From JASMHC01 sp964453855 (GTDB taxonomy: Bacteria > Pseudomonadota > Alphaproteobacteria > Rhodobacterales > Rhodobacteraceae): a stretch of 26,032 bases of DNA. Numbering within the stretch: position 1 is the stretch's first letter; each line of letters starts with the position of its first letter. Position numbers and translations under genes: made by a program. The stretch is from the NCBI GenBank assembly GCA_964453855.1, contig CAYVRN010000042.1:1-26032 (forward strand), read 5' to 3'. Shown piece after piece: positions 5,926 to 12,709 of this stretch. The notes beneath the pieces were generated by a model. That model had not been told where the DNA came from. It did not search any database and worked only from the letters and a program-made list of their open reading frames with translations.

Positions 5926-6150
5926 ATGAATGCCCGCTTCGAAGTTGAGATGAAGAACGACGACGTTCTGCGCGTTGAGCTTGAAGTGTTCAAACAGGAA
6001 CACCGCGATCTTGACGAAGCGATCCACGCACTGATCGAAAAGGGCACGGCGGACCGTCTGACGATCCAGAGGCTCAAGAAAAAGAAGCTGAGCCTGAAAG
6101 ATATCATCGCCCGTATCGAAGATCGTCTAACACCGGATATCATCGCCTGA
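5926..6150 (+). CDS. YdcH/DUF465 family small coiled-coil protein
   Basis: A 74-residue, highly charged, probably all-helical protein. The pattern LEVFKQEHRDLDEAIHALIE ... DRLTIQRLKKKKLSLKDIIARIED matches the YdcH (DUF465) family, whose function is unknown. The E-H-x-x-L-D and R-L-K-K-K-K-L-x-L-K-D motifs are typical. Start choice is uncertain: the ATG at 5926 has a poor ribosome binding site, and an in-frame ATG at 5950 (MKNDD) is possible. It precedes purE by 61 bp; a shared transcript is possible but not shown. Confidence 0.85.
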   Translation: MNARFEVEMKNDDVLRVELEVFKQEHRDLDEAIHALIEKGTADRLTIQRLKKKKLSLKDIIARIEDRLTPDIIA

Positions 6151-6211
6151 ATCGCGTTGCATTGCAGCATTGCCTCAGTATAGTGCGCCGCTTCAAGCAG
6201 GAGACAGGCCA

Positions 6212-6700
6212 ATGAGCGCAGTCAAAGTGGGAATCATCATGGGCAGCCAGTCGGATTGGCCCACCATGAAGGAAGCAGCCGATGTTCTGGATGAACTGGG
6301 CATCGCCTACGAGACAAAAATCGTCTCGGCACACCGCACCCCCGACCGACTTTGGGACTATGGCAAAACCGCCGTGGGTCGTGGTTTGCACGTGATTATC
6401 GCGGGCGCTGGTGGCGCGGCACACTTGCCCGGAATGATGGCGTCTAAAACCCGTGTGCCTGTGATTGGTGTGCCGGTCCAGACCAAAGCCTTGTCCGGTG
6501 TCGATAGCCTCTATTCCATCCTGCAAATGCCCCGTGGCTTTCCCGTGGCCACCATGGCCATCGGCGCAGCAGGTGCCAAAAACGGTGGCCTGATGGCGGC
6601 CGCAATCCTTGCCAACACCGACCCCGAAATCGCCGCCCGCCTTGACAAGTGGCGCGCCGATCTGTCGGCCTCAATTCCGGATGAACCCGTCGATGAGTAA
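6212..6700 (+). CDS. purE: PurE, N5-carboxyaminoimidazole ribonucleotide mutase
   Basis: Class I PurE, converting N5-CAIR to CAIR in de novo purine synthesis; it acts after PurK, encoded next. The 162 residues include GSQSDW (11-16) binding the phosphate/ribose, SAHRTP (39-44) with catalytic H41, and AGGAAHLPGM with H71. The open frame reaches back to a TTG at 6170, but the ATG at 6212 is preferred for its AAGCAGGAGA ribosome binding site and homologous start. A TATAGT at 6179-6184 could be a -10 box, though the upstream -35 is weak. It overlaps purK by 8 bp. Confidence 0.95.
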   Translation: MSAVKVGIIMGSQSDWPTMKEAADVLDELGIAYETKIVSAHRTPDRLWDYGKTAVGRGLHVIIAGAGGAAHLPGMMASKTRVPVIGVPVQTKALSGVDSLYSILQMPRGFPVATMAIGAAGAKNGGLMAAAILANTDPEIAARLDKWRADLSASIPDEPVDE

Positions 6701-7766
6701 CGCTCCCCTTCCCACCGGCTCCACCATCGGCATCATCGGCGGCGGCCAACTGGGCCGCATGCTGTCTGTCGCAGCCTCGCGCCTTGGCTTCAAAAGCCAC
6801 ATCTTCGAGCCAGGCGCCAACCCGCCCGCAGCGCAGGTCGCCGATGCGGTGACCACCGCAGGGTACGATGACGCCGCGGCGCTGAAAGCGTTCGCCGAAA
6901 GCGTCGATGTCATCACCTATGAGTTTGAAAACATCCCGACCGAGGCGCTCGACATCGTCGAGGCCATCCGACCCGTCCGCCCCTGCCGCGAGGCGTTGCG
7001 TGTGTCGCAGGACCGGCTGGTCGAGAAAGCATTTCTAACGGACCTCGGTCTGAAAACCGCGCCATTTGCCGCCGTGGACGACGCAGAAGATCTTGCAGAA
7101 GCCATCGCCGCGATCGGTCTGCCCGCCATTCTGAAAACCCGCCGCTTCGGATACGACGGCAAGGGTCAAGCGCGGATCATGACAGCTGACGACGCTGAAC
7201 AGGCGCTGGCGGACATGGCAGGTGCCCCCTCGATCCTGGAAGGATTCGTAGATTTCAGCCACGAAGTCTCTGTCATCGCCGCCAGAGGCGTCGACGGCGA
7301 AGTCGCTTGCTTTGATCCCGGTGAAAACGTCCACAAAGACGGCATCCTCAGCACCACCACCGTACCCGCCCGCCTGACTGCATCTCAACGCACAGATGCC
7401 GTGCTTCTGGCTGCCCAAATCCTCAACCGGCTGAAATACGTGGGTGTCATGGGGGTCGAGCTTTTCGTCACCCCGAAAGGCTTGATTGTCAACGAAATCG
7501 CCCCGCGCGTGCACAATTCCGGCCACTGGACCCAGAACGGATGCGCGGTGGACCAGTTCGAACAACATATCCGCGCCGTCACCGGCTGGCCCTTGGGCGA
7601 CGGTGGGCGTCACAGCGACGTGGTTATGGAAAACCTGATCGGCGACGACATGGACCGCGTGCCCGAGATAGCCAAAGAACCCAACGCGGCCCTGCACCTC
7701 TACGGCAAAGCCGAGGTCAAAGCGGGCCGCAAAATGGGCCACGTCAACCGCGTGACAAAGCCCTAA
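6693..7766 (+). CDS. purK: PurK, N5-carboxyaminoimidazole ribonucleotide synthase
   Basis: ATP-grasp enzyme making N5-CAIR from AIR, bicarbonate and ATP, supplying PurE. The 357-residue product begins with IGIIGGGQLGRML (glycine-rich preATP-grasp loop). Further motifs are ITYEFENIP, KTRRFGYDGKGQ (ATP-grasp lysine region), FSHEVSVIAARG and NEIAPRVHNSGHWT. The start at 6693 (MSNAPLPTG) overlaps the purE stop region as ATGAGTAA; an in-frame ATG at 6681 is an alternative. The overlap implies translational coupling and near-equal expression of the two-enzyme module. Immediately after the TAA lies the dispersed 22-bp motif (7767-7788), then a hairpin terminator. Confidence 0.95.
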   Translation: MSNAPLPTGSTIGIIGGGQLGRMLSVAASRLGFKSHIFEPGANPPAAQVADAVTTAGYDDAAALKAFAESVDVITYEFENIPTEALDIVEAIRPVRPCREALRVSQDRLVEKAFLTDLGLKTAPFAAVDDAEDLAEAIAAIGLPAILKTRRFGYDGKGQARIMTADDAEQALADMAGAPSILEGFVDFSHEVSVIAARGVDGEVACFDPGENVHKDGILSTTTVPARLTASQRTDAVLLAAQILNRLKYVGVMGVELFVTPKGLIVNEIAPRVHNSGHWTQNGCAVDQFEQHIRAVTGWPLGDGGRHSDVVMENLIGDDMDRVPEIAKEPNAALHLYGKAEVKAGRKMGHVNRVTKP

Positions 7767-7788
7767 TTTCATCTTTCCAAAAATACTC
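7767..7788 (-). repeat. Dispersed 3'-end motif, copy A
   Basis: Read on the minus strand, this 22-mer begins GAGTATTTTTGG and ends AAGATGAAA. It matches the segment at 25783-25804 with a single mismatch. Relative to the leftward PhnM-like gene it lies downstream, beyond two GC-rich hairpins. On the other strand it directly abuts the purK stop codon. Confidence 0.75.
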
Positions 7789-7800
7789 GCGGGGGTTTCA

Positions 7801-7823
7801 AAGGGGGCAGCCAGCCCCCTTTT
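7801..7823 (+). terminator. Intrinsic terminator after purK
   Basis: AAGGGGGC and GCCCCCTT form an 8-bp stem with the 5-nt loop AGCCA, followed by more T residues (TTTTG). It lies 34 bp after the purK stop. Because the stem begins with AA, it could also act on leftward transcripts from the PhnM-like gene. Confidence 0.8.
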
Positions 7824-7864
7824 GTTCTTGGTACGCCATTGACCCGAGAGATCAATGGACGGAG

Positions 7865-7879
7865 AGGGGGCAGCCCCCC
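7865..7879 (-). terminator. GC-rich hairpin after the PhnM-like gene
   Basis: GGGGG-CAG-CCCCC, with additional C residues, lies 9 bp beyond the leftward stop codon. No T-run follows on the minus strand, so termination is uncertain; it may protect the 3' end or form part of the composite element with 7767-7788. Confidence 0.4.
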
Positions 7880-7887
7880 CCTGTGCC

Positions 7888-9018
7888 CTAGCCGATAAAA
7901 CGCGACACAACCTCGCCTGCCATAAAAGCCGGTTGCCCGCGCACGAACGTCGCCACAACACGGTTCAGATCATCAAGCACCACAAAGTCCGCCCGCAATC
8001 CAAATTCGATCTGCCCGCGATCCGACAAACCCAAAACACCGGCCGGACCGCTGGAAACCAAAGCCCAGGCCGATCCTAATCCGATCTGGTCCGCCAAAGC
8101 CAAGGCTGCCTGTCGCGGGGCCGGATAGTGGTAGTCCGAAGCCAAAGCTACCCCAATCCCCTGCCCGATCAAGTCAACGGCGGACACCTTGCCAGCATGG
8201 CTTCCTCCACGCACCACATTCGGCGCGCCCAGAATCACTTGATCGCCGCCGTCCTGCGCAAATCGGGCAGTTTCTTCTGTCTCGGGGAATTCCGACACTT
8301 CCACACCGATAGATCGGAACCACGTACGCCCTGCGATCGTGTTATCGTCATGGCTACCCACGATCACACCCTTGGCGCGCAGTCGCGCCGCCAGCCCTTC
8401 AAGCGCCGCAGGCACCTCTTCGGTCCGGTTATGCATCGCTTGCATCATCGCCAGATGCGCTTCGGGCGAGCGTCCGCCTTTCAACGCCTGTCCGGTCAGA
8501 CGCGGAGGCTTTTTGCCCTTGATCAAAGCGTCATGCGGCAGATGGTCGTTCAGCACCACATAGGTGATCCCACCGCGATCAATCAGCGCTTCCATCGCTT
8601 CATAGTCGTCCAGCATATGCGTCTCGAACCGCAACTGAACCTGCATATCGACGCGCAAATCCGGTGTGGTCTTCAGACCGTCCACCAACCGCGCCGCATG
8701 TTCGGGGCCACGCATACCGCCCTCCCAACTCCAGAACTGGGCTAACACTGCAGTGGTAATACCGTTGGCAGCCAACTCCGCATCGACCGACCGCAAACCT
8801 TCGCCGAAATCCTTCATCACGCCCCGCCGCGGTGCCAGATGCCGCTCGAACCCGTCGCCATGGATATCGACGATACCGGGAAGTATGCGAAAGCCGCTAA
8901 GATCAACAGACCTGCCATGACTGCCGCTTGCAAACATCCCGTCAGACACAGCCAGATCCCCCTCAGCCAGTCCATCCGGCCAAAGCACCTGCGCGCCCTG
9001 AAGCAAAAGATCAGTCAT
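7888..9018 (-). CDS. phnM: PhnM-like amidohydrolase (ribose 1-methylphosphonate 5-triphosphate diphosphatase family)
   Basis: Amidohydrolase-superfamily protein of 376 residues. In E. coli, PhnM removes pyrophosphate from ribose 1-methylphosphonate 5-triphosphate in the C-P lyase pathway. Family motifs visible are GIVDIHGDGFERHLAPR (E. coli has HTDNL at the metal site), VLNDH, VGSHDDNT, GAPNVVRGGSHAGKVSA, ASDYHYPA and the C-terminal GLRADFVVLDD. The ATG at 9018 gives MTDLLLQGAQ and overlaps the upstream hydrolase stop by 8 bp, so the two genes are coupled. No other phn gene is in the window. This may be an orphan paralogue with a different substrate; the symbol reflects family membership only. 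Confidence 0.85.
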   Translation of the reverse strand: MTDLLLQGAQVLWPDGLAEGDLAVSDGMFASGSHGRSVDLSGFRILPGIVDIHGDGFERHLAPRRGVMKDFGEGLRSVDAELAANGITTAVLAQFWSWEGGMRGPEHAARLVDGLKTTPDLRVDMQVQLRFETHMLDDYEAMEALIDRGGITYVVLNDHLPHDALIKGKKPPRLTGQALKGGRSPEAHLAMMQAMHNRTEEVPAALEGLAARLRAKGVIVGSHDDNTIAGRTWFRSIGVEVSEFPETEETARFAQDGGDQVILGAPNVVRGGSHAGKVSAVDLIGQGIGVALASDYHYPAPRQAALALADQIGLGSAWALVSSGPAGVLGLSDRGQIEFGLRADFVVLDDLNRVVATFVRGQPAFMAGEVVSRFIG

Positions 9019-9619
9019 CGTCGAACCAGTCCCATCGTTCAAACAAATCCACCGCTTGGGGCAATAGCTCCAATTCTTCCAAAGCCTCGGCCAGCCCCAA
9101 CGCGGGATCAAAGGTTTCCTCTGACAGAAAATGCAGTGTCTGGGCAAGAACGATCGGATTGTTCATCATGAAGGTATGGCTTGTCGACAGAACNNNNNNN
9201 NNNNNNNNNNNNNNNNNNNNNNNNNNNNNNNNNNNNNNNNNNNNNNNNNNNNNNNNNNNNNNNNNNNNNNNNNNNNNNNNNNNNNNNNNNNNNCGCCCCA
9301 GATCAACCGGCGGTTCGGGTTTTGACGCTAGCCAGTACCGCAACAATATCCCACCCATCGAGTGGGTCACAAAATGCACCGGCGTATTGTCAGCACAGCG
9401 GGCCACAGCTTGCTTCAAAGTCGGACCCGCAAGCGTTTCAACCGGCGCTTGGGTCGAGGGATAGCCCACGCGCACCGTTTGATATCCCGCCAACGTCAAT
9501 ACCTCATCCATGGCCCATAGGCTGGCCTCGGTTCGTCCAAGGCCATGCAAAAGAACCACACAATCGGCACTGGCCGAAATCGGAGCAAGAGAAAGCAGAA
9601 GGGCTGGCAATAGTCGCAT
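9011..9619 (-). CDS. Secreted alpha/beta hydrolase, interrupted by a sequencing gap
   Basis: The visible N-terminal part (about 108 residues) has a signal peptide (MRLLPALLLSLAPISASA), the oxyanion segment VVLLHGLGRT and the nucleophile elbow THSMGGILLRYW with S87. It resembles periplasmic lipase/PGAP1-like alpha/beta hydrolases. After the Ns the C-terminal part (VLSTSHTFMMNNPIVLAQTLHFL) carries the likely catalytic histidine in SHTF. The middle, including the expected acidic residue, is missing. Comparison with remembered family members suggests about 90-100 missing residues, more than the 33 codons the Ns would allow. ATG at 9619 is on the minus strand, and the stop overlaps the PhnM-like start. 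The substrate is unknown. Confidence 0.82.
   Translation of the reverse strand: MRLLPALLLSLAPISASADCVVLLHGLGRTEASLWAMDEVLTLAGYQTVRVGYPSTQAPVETLAGPTLKQAVARCADNTPVHFVTHSMGGILLRYWLASKPEPPVDLGXXXXXXXXXXXXXXXXXXXXXXXXXXXXXXXXXXVLSTSHTFMMNNPIVLAQTLHFLSEETFDPALGLAEALEELELLPQAVDLFERWDWFDDD
9194..9293. other. Assembly gap of 100 Ns
   Basis: Exactly 100 N characters, the conventional filler for a gap of unknown size. It falls inside the alpha/beta hydrolase gene, so neither the gene's true length nor any coordinate offset across it can be trusted. Confidence 0.99.
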
Positions 9620-9684
9620 AACTCTCAGATAATATCGCGGCGGGCGTCGCGAAAGCCCGCAAACGTAATATTCGAGGTGCTTAC

Positions 9685-10134
9685 GTGACTTCCCCCCGCA
9701 TCGCCGCTCGCGCGGTCATTCTGCACGACGACCGGCTTTTGCTGGTCAACGCCTATGCCGATGCCAACAGCACTCTTTGGTGTGCTCCGGGCGGAGGCGT
9801 GGAAAAGGGGAGTTCGATACCCGACAATCTGATCCGCGAAGTACACGAAGAAACAGGTCTGACGATCAGCGTTGGCCCGCCCTGTTTGATCAACGAATTT
9901 CACGACCCGAAAACCGGCTTTCACCAGATCGAAGTGTTTTTCCGCTGCAAGATCACCCAAGGGCGGCTTGATCCCGATTGGCAAGACCCCGAGCGGATTG
10001 TGGACAGGCGCCGTTGGGTCACGCGCGAAGAGATGGCAGGTCTGCGTTATAAACCCGACAGCCTGCCCGAAATCGCTTGGCGAGACCGCTCTTTCGGCTA
10101 TGACCCGCTTGAGGTCATCGTGCCCGCCACCTAA
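9685..10134 (+). CDS. Nudix hydrolase
   Basis: Pyrophosphohydrolase-fold protein of 149 residues. The Nudix box spans about 37-59 (GGVEKGSS ... LIREVHEETGL). The metal-binding R51-E52 and E55-E56 are intact, but the first consensus glutamate (G-x5-E-x7-REUxEExGU) is serine at position 43 (the usual KGES has become KGSS). That glutamate supports the fold rather than catalysis, so activity may persist. The C-terminal half (HQIEVFFRCKIT ... RRWVTREEMAGLRYKP) is typical of the family; the substrate cannot be predicted. Start is GTG at 9685 with GAGG about 8 bp upstream. It diverges from the hydrolase gene and its stop overlaps that of the convergent acetyltransferase by 4 bp. Confidence 0.88.
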   Translation: MTSPRIAARAVILHDDRLLLVNAYADANSTLWCAPGGGVEKGSSIPDNLIREVHEETGLTISVGPPCLINEFHDPKTGFHQIEVFFRCKITQGRLDPDWQDPERIVDRRRWVTREEMAGLRYKPDSLPEIAWRDRSFGYDPLEVIVPAT

Positions 10135-10598
10135 CCCCCAAACGGTTCGGAATAAATCAGGTCAATCTGCGCAGGCATCTCGTGACCGTCCGGCATGATG
10201 ACACCAGTGTACTCGGCCGGATAGGGCGTGTTCAGACGCCCCCCAAGGCCGAAATCAAAACCGAAACGACCGTAATAGTCGGGGTCTCCCAGCACCACTA
10301 CTGGCGCGTTTGCATAGCTTAAAGCCGTCTGACACAGAGCGGACCCAACGCCTTTGCCATGCCGTTTCGGGTCTACGCACACCGGCGCCAATGCCAGCCA
10401 CTTTTCGGGCGCGGCCATCCGGCTTAGAGCAATATGTCCGATCACCCGCCCGCGATCTTCGGCGACCAGTTCCAGCGCCATATGACCACCGCTGCGCAGG
10501 GCATCGACCAGACCCGCTTCATCCTGTTGGCCAAAGGCACGGGCGATCAGATCTGCCACAGCTTTTTGGTCCTTGTCTGCATATCCCCGCACAATCAT
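10131..10598 (-). CDS. GNAT family N-acetyltransferase (YhbS-like)
   Basis: A 155-residue acetyltransferase. The acetyl-CoA pyrophosphate loop is RHGKGVG at 79-85, after LALAPVCVDPK. The segment VVVLGDPDYYGRFGFDFG is characteristic of the YhbS/COG3153 subgroup, and the tail MPAQIDLIYSEPF fits too. The substrate is unknown. The ATG at 10598 is chosen because AAGGGGAAAGAC lies just before it and the preceding frame is unrelated. The start overlaps the stop of the upstream EamA transporter gene (ATGA), implying coupled translation. The stop overlaps that of the convergent Nudix gene within CTAA. Confidence 0.9.
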   Translation of the reverse strand: MIVRGYADKDQKAVADLIARAFGQQDEAGLVDALRSGGHMALELVAEDRGRVIGHIALSRMAAPEKWLALAPVCVDPKRHGKGVGSALCQTALSYANAPVVVLGDPDYYGRFGFDFGLGGRLNTPYPAEYTGVIMPDGHEMPAQIDLIYSEPFGG

Positions 10599-11437
10599 GT
10601 CTTTCCCCTTTTGACCAGTGACAGCCCCACGCCGCCAAGTACCATTATTGCGCCGATGACAGAATCCCAAACCGGCACTTCGGCCAGAAACAGCAACCCG
10701 CCAGACATCGCAATTACCGGCACAGTCAGCTGCGCCACCGCTGCGACCGAGGCCTCGAGCTGCGGCAGAACCGCGTACCATAGCGCATACCCAAGCCCAG
10801 AAGTCACCGCGCCGGACAAGACGGCCAGCAGAACGCCCTTCATCGCCAAATCTGAACCTGTGCCGATCACCAACGCGACCAGAATAGCAACCGGTGCCGC
10901 CAGAATGAAATTGGCCGCCGTTTCGCTTAACCCGTCATTGGCACTGCGCCCGACCAGCGAATAAATGCCCCAACCGATCCCAGCCAAGGCCATAAAGCCT
11001 GTCGCCACAATGGGCACCTGCGCGCCCTGCCCCGGCCACATAAGCCACGCTAGACCGGCAAAAGCGACACCTGCGCCGACCCAGCGGTTCACCGACGGGC
11101 GTTCCCCTTTGATCAAAGCGCCCGCGAACATGGTGATTTGCACGATCCCGAACAGGATCAGTGCCCCGACGCCCGCATCCAGCGCTCGGTAGGCCAGCGA
11201 GAAGCCGAAGATGTAGACCAAAAGCGAGATGACGCCACTGGCCCGCCGCGCCCCTCTCAGACGCACGCCGCCCCGCAAAAGAACAGTCAGCACCCCAAGC
11301 GTCACCGCCCCCGAGACGATCCTGATGACCCCGAAATCTAACGCCTCCATCGCGCCATCGGCCAAAGCCATCCGGTTCAGAACCGAATTGGCGGCAAAGG
11401 CAATCATGGTCAGCCAGGTGAGCAGAAACAGGCGCAA
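10595..11437 (-). CDS. EamA/DMT-superfamily transporter
   Basis: Inner-membrane permease of 280 residues with about ten hydrophobic helices in two repeated EamA halves (about 5-130 and 145-275). It belongs to the drug/metabolite transporter superfamily, whose members export amino acids or other metabolites; no substrate can be assigned. The start appears to be TTG at 11437 (MRLFLLTW), with GGAG 6 bp before it. The next in-frame ATG would remove part of the first helix. It is translationally coupled to the acetyltransferase, a pairing that may mean modification plus export of one compound, though that is speculation. Confidence 0.88.
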   Translation of the reverse strand: MRLFLLTWLTMIAFAANSVLNRMALADGAMEALDFGVIRIVSGAVTLGVLTVLLRGGVRLRGARRASGVISLLVYIFGFSLAYRALDAGVGALILFGIVQITMFAGALIKGERPSVNRWVGAGVAFAGLAWLMWPGQGAQVPIVATGFMALAGIGWGIYSLVGRSANDGLSETAANFILAAPVAILVALVIGTGSDLAMKGVLLAVLSGAVTSGLGYALWYAVLPQLEASVAAVAQLTVPVIAMSGGLLFLAEVPVWDSVIGAIMVLGGVGLSLVKRGKT

Positions 11438-11456
11438 GGGGCTCTCCGAATGTCAA

Positions 11457-11477
11457 ACAGGGCCACGGGGGCCCTGT
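11457..11477 (-). terminator. Hairpin between the bactofilin-like and EamA genes
   Basis: Perfect 8-bp arms ACAGGGCC and GGCCCTGT with a 5-nt loop. On the minus strand only TTT follows. It lies downstream of the bactofilin-like gene and about 10 bp before the EamA ribosome binding site, so it could be a weak terminator, an attenuator or a processing site. Confidence 0.5.
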
Positions 11478-11522
11478 TGTCGTGTCGATCTATCCTAGCC
11501 GATTTTTTCGGTGCAGCCAGAG

Positions 11523-12623
11523 CTAGATGTGATTGGCGAAAAATCTGGGCCGAAGCACCTGAGAGACAAGCGCCCCGGTTCCCGCCAGTGTCAGAACCAC
11601 CACAAACAGCCACCCGATGAATGGCGCAAGGGCGATCACCGCGGCACTCAGCGCGCCAAGCAGGGCTGCCCCTGCGCGGATGATCAGGCTGTCGGGTTCC
11701 TCCATGCCAATCGCCAACATCAGGCCGACGCCCAAGGTATAGGCGCCGATGACGTAGCCGATAAAGCCGGCCAGTCCGGCAACCAGCCAGAAGGCAGGTG
11801 TCAAGATGATACCCACCAAGGTCAGCGCCGAGATCACGCCAGCACCGATCAAAACAGACAAGCCCAGAAAGCCCATCCACAAACCACGGAACGGCCGCTC
11901 AAGCAGCGCGCGGCGCATATCTGCCAAACGGGCCGGAGCAACAGCCGCAATCAAGGCGGCCAGAACAGCCACGGTCAAAACGCCCTTAAGGAAGCTTTTG
12001 AACAAGAAGCTTTTCGGGCTTTCCTGCGGGAAGTCCTCCATCAAATGGCGTTCGACGGTGACGCTGTCAGTGATGAATGCTGGCAACTCGGTTTCGCCAT
12101 CAGGCTCATCGTAGACATGCAGCGTGCCGCCAATGTCTACGTCATCAGCAAATGTCACGCTTTCTGCGCCCAAGTGCAGATCTCCGGCAATGGCACCAGC
12201 AATCTCAACGCTTGCGCCGCCCAGAATGGCATATCCGCCCACCGGACCGTCCAGTCGCACCGAAGCCCCTGCTGCGCGCAGATCGCCACCGACTTCACCT
12301 ATGCGGATGTCTTGCCCAAAGGCGGTCACATCACCCGCGACATTTCCGGATATGTTGATCGCCTGCCCAGCCGCATAGACATCCTGCCCCACGTCGCCTG
12401 AAACCGAGATCATTTGTCCCGCCAAGGCCACATCACCGCGCGCGTCAGATGAAACCGTCAACGTGTTGCCAGCCAAGAATATGTCGTCCGCCGGGGCACC
12501 ATCATGGCGCAGGGTATACCCCGCACCGTAAACGTCATTGCCGATAAATGACCAAGCGTTGTCTTCCTGGGCTTGGGCAACTGCCCCCAAGAGAATGAAA
12601 ACTACTGTTAAAAATGCACGCAT
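11523..12623 (-). CDS. Exported bactofilin-like polymer-forming domain with a C-terminal membrane region
   Basis: A 366-residue two-part protein. After a signal peptide (MRAFLTVVFILLGAVAQA), residues about 30-180 form short beta-helix-like repeats with recurring GDV/GNV and AG/SG turns (GDVALAGQMISVSGDVGQDVYAAGQAINISGNVAGD, given here as a pattern rather than a unit), the hallmark of bactofilin-type polymer-forming domains. The C-terminal half has five or six hydrophobic helices. Signal peptide plus repeats implies the repeat domain faces the periplasm, unlike cytosolic bactofilins. The ATG at 12623 is chosen for its GGGAG ribosome binding site over an upstream in-frame start at 12653. A perfect FNR-type site lies 70 bp upstream. 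Function unknown. Confidence 0.82.
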   Translation of the reverse strand: MRAFLTVVFILLGAVAQAQEDNAWSFIGNDVYGAGYTLRHDGAPADDIFLAGNTLTVSSDARGDVALAGQMISVSGDVGQDVYAAGQAINISGNVAGDVTAFGQDIRIGEVGGDLRAAGASVRLDGPVGGYAILGGASVEIAGAIAGDLHLGAESVTFADDVDIGGTLHVYDEPDGETELPAFITDSVTVERHLMEDFPQESPKSFLFKSFLKGVLTVAVLAALIAAVAPARLADMRRALLERPFRGLWMGFLGLSVLIGAGVISALTLVGIILTPAFWLVAGLAGFIGYVIGAYTLGVGLMLAIGMEEPDSLIIRAGAALLGALSAAVIALAPFIGWLFVVVLTLAGTGALVSQVLRPRFFANHI

Positions 12624-12686
12624 CTGAACTCCCTCACATGTCTGAACACGCATGTTAATGCCTATAACATGGGAAGCGGTTTGGCC

Positions 12687-12700
12687 TTGATCAATATCAA
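12687..12700 (-). promoter_or_regulatory. FNR/FnrL-type binding site upstream of the bactofilin-like gene
   Basis: TTGAT-CAAT-ATCAA is an exact match to the FNR-family consensus TTGAT-N4-ATCAA. It is centred 70 bp upstream of the ATG at 12623. A TATAGG/TTATAG sequence at about 12661-12667 on the minus strand would be the -10, placing the site centre near -40, the usual position for FNR activation. It suggests control by oxygen or nitric oxide through an FnrL/Dnr-type regulator not encoded here. Confidence 0.7.
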
Positions 12701-12709
12701 GGTCAAAAA

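Noticed and set aside
9011..9619. Hydrolase taken as a complete 202-residue protein
   Set aside because: The continuous frame depends on 100 filler Ns; the expected middle of the fold is missing, so it is annotated as an interrupted gene.
11511..12401. 296-codon open frame opposite the bactofilin-like gene
   Set aside because: The sense strand has a signal peptide, repeats and membrane helices; the antisense product is Gln/His/Arg-rich without domains.
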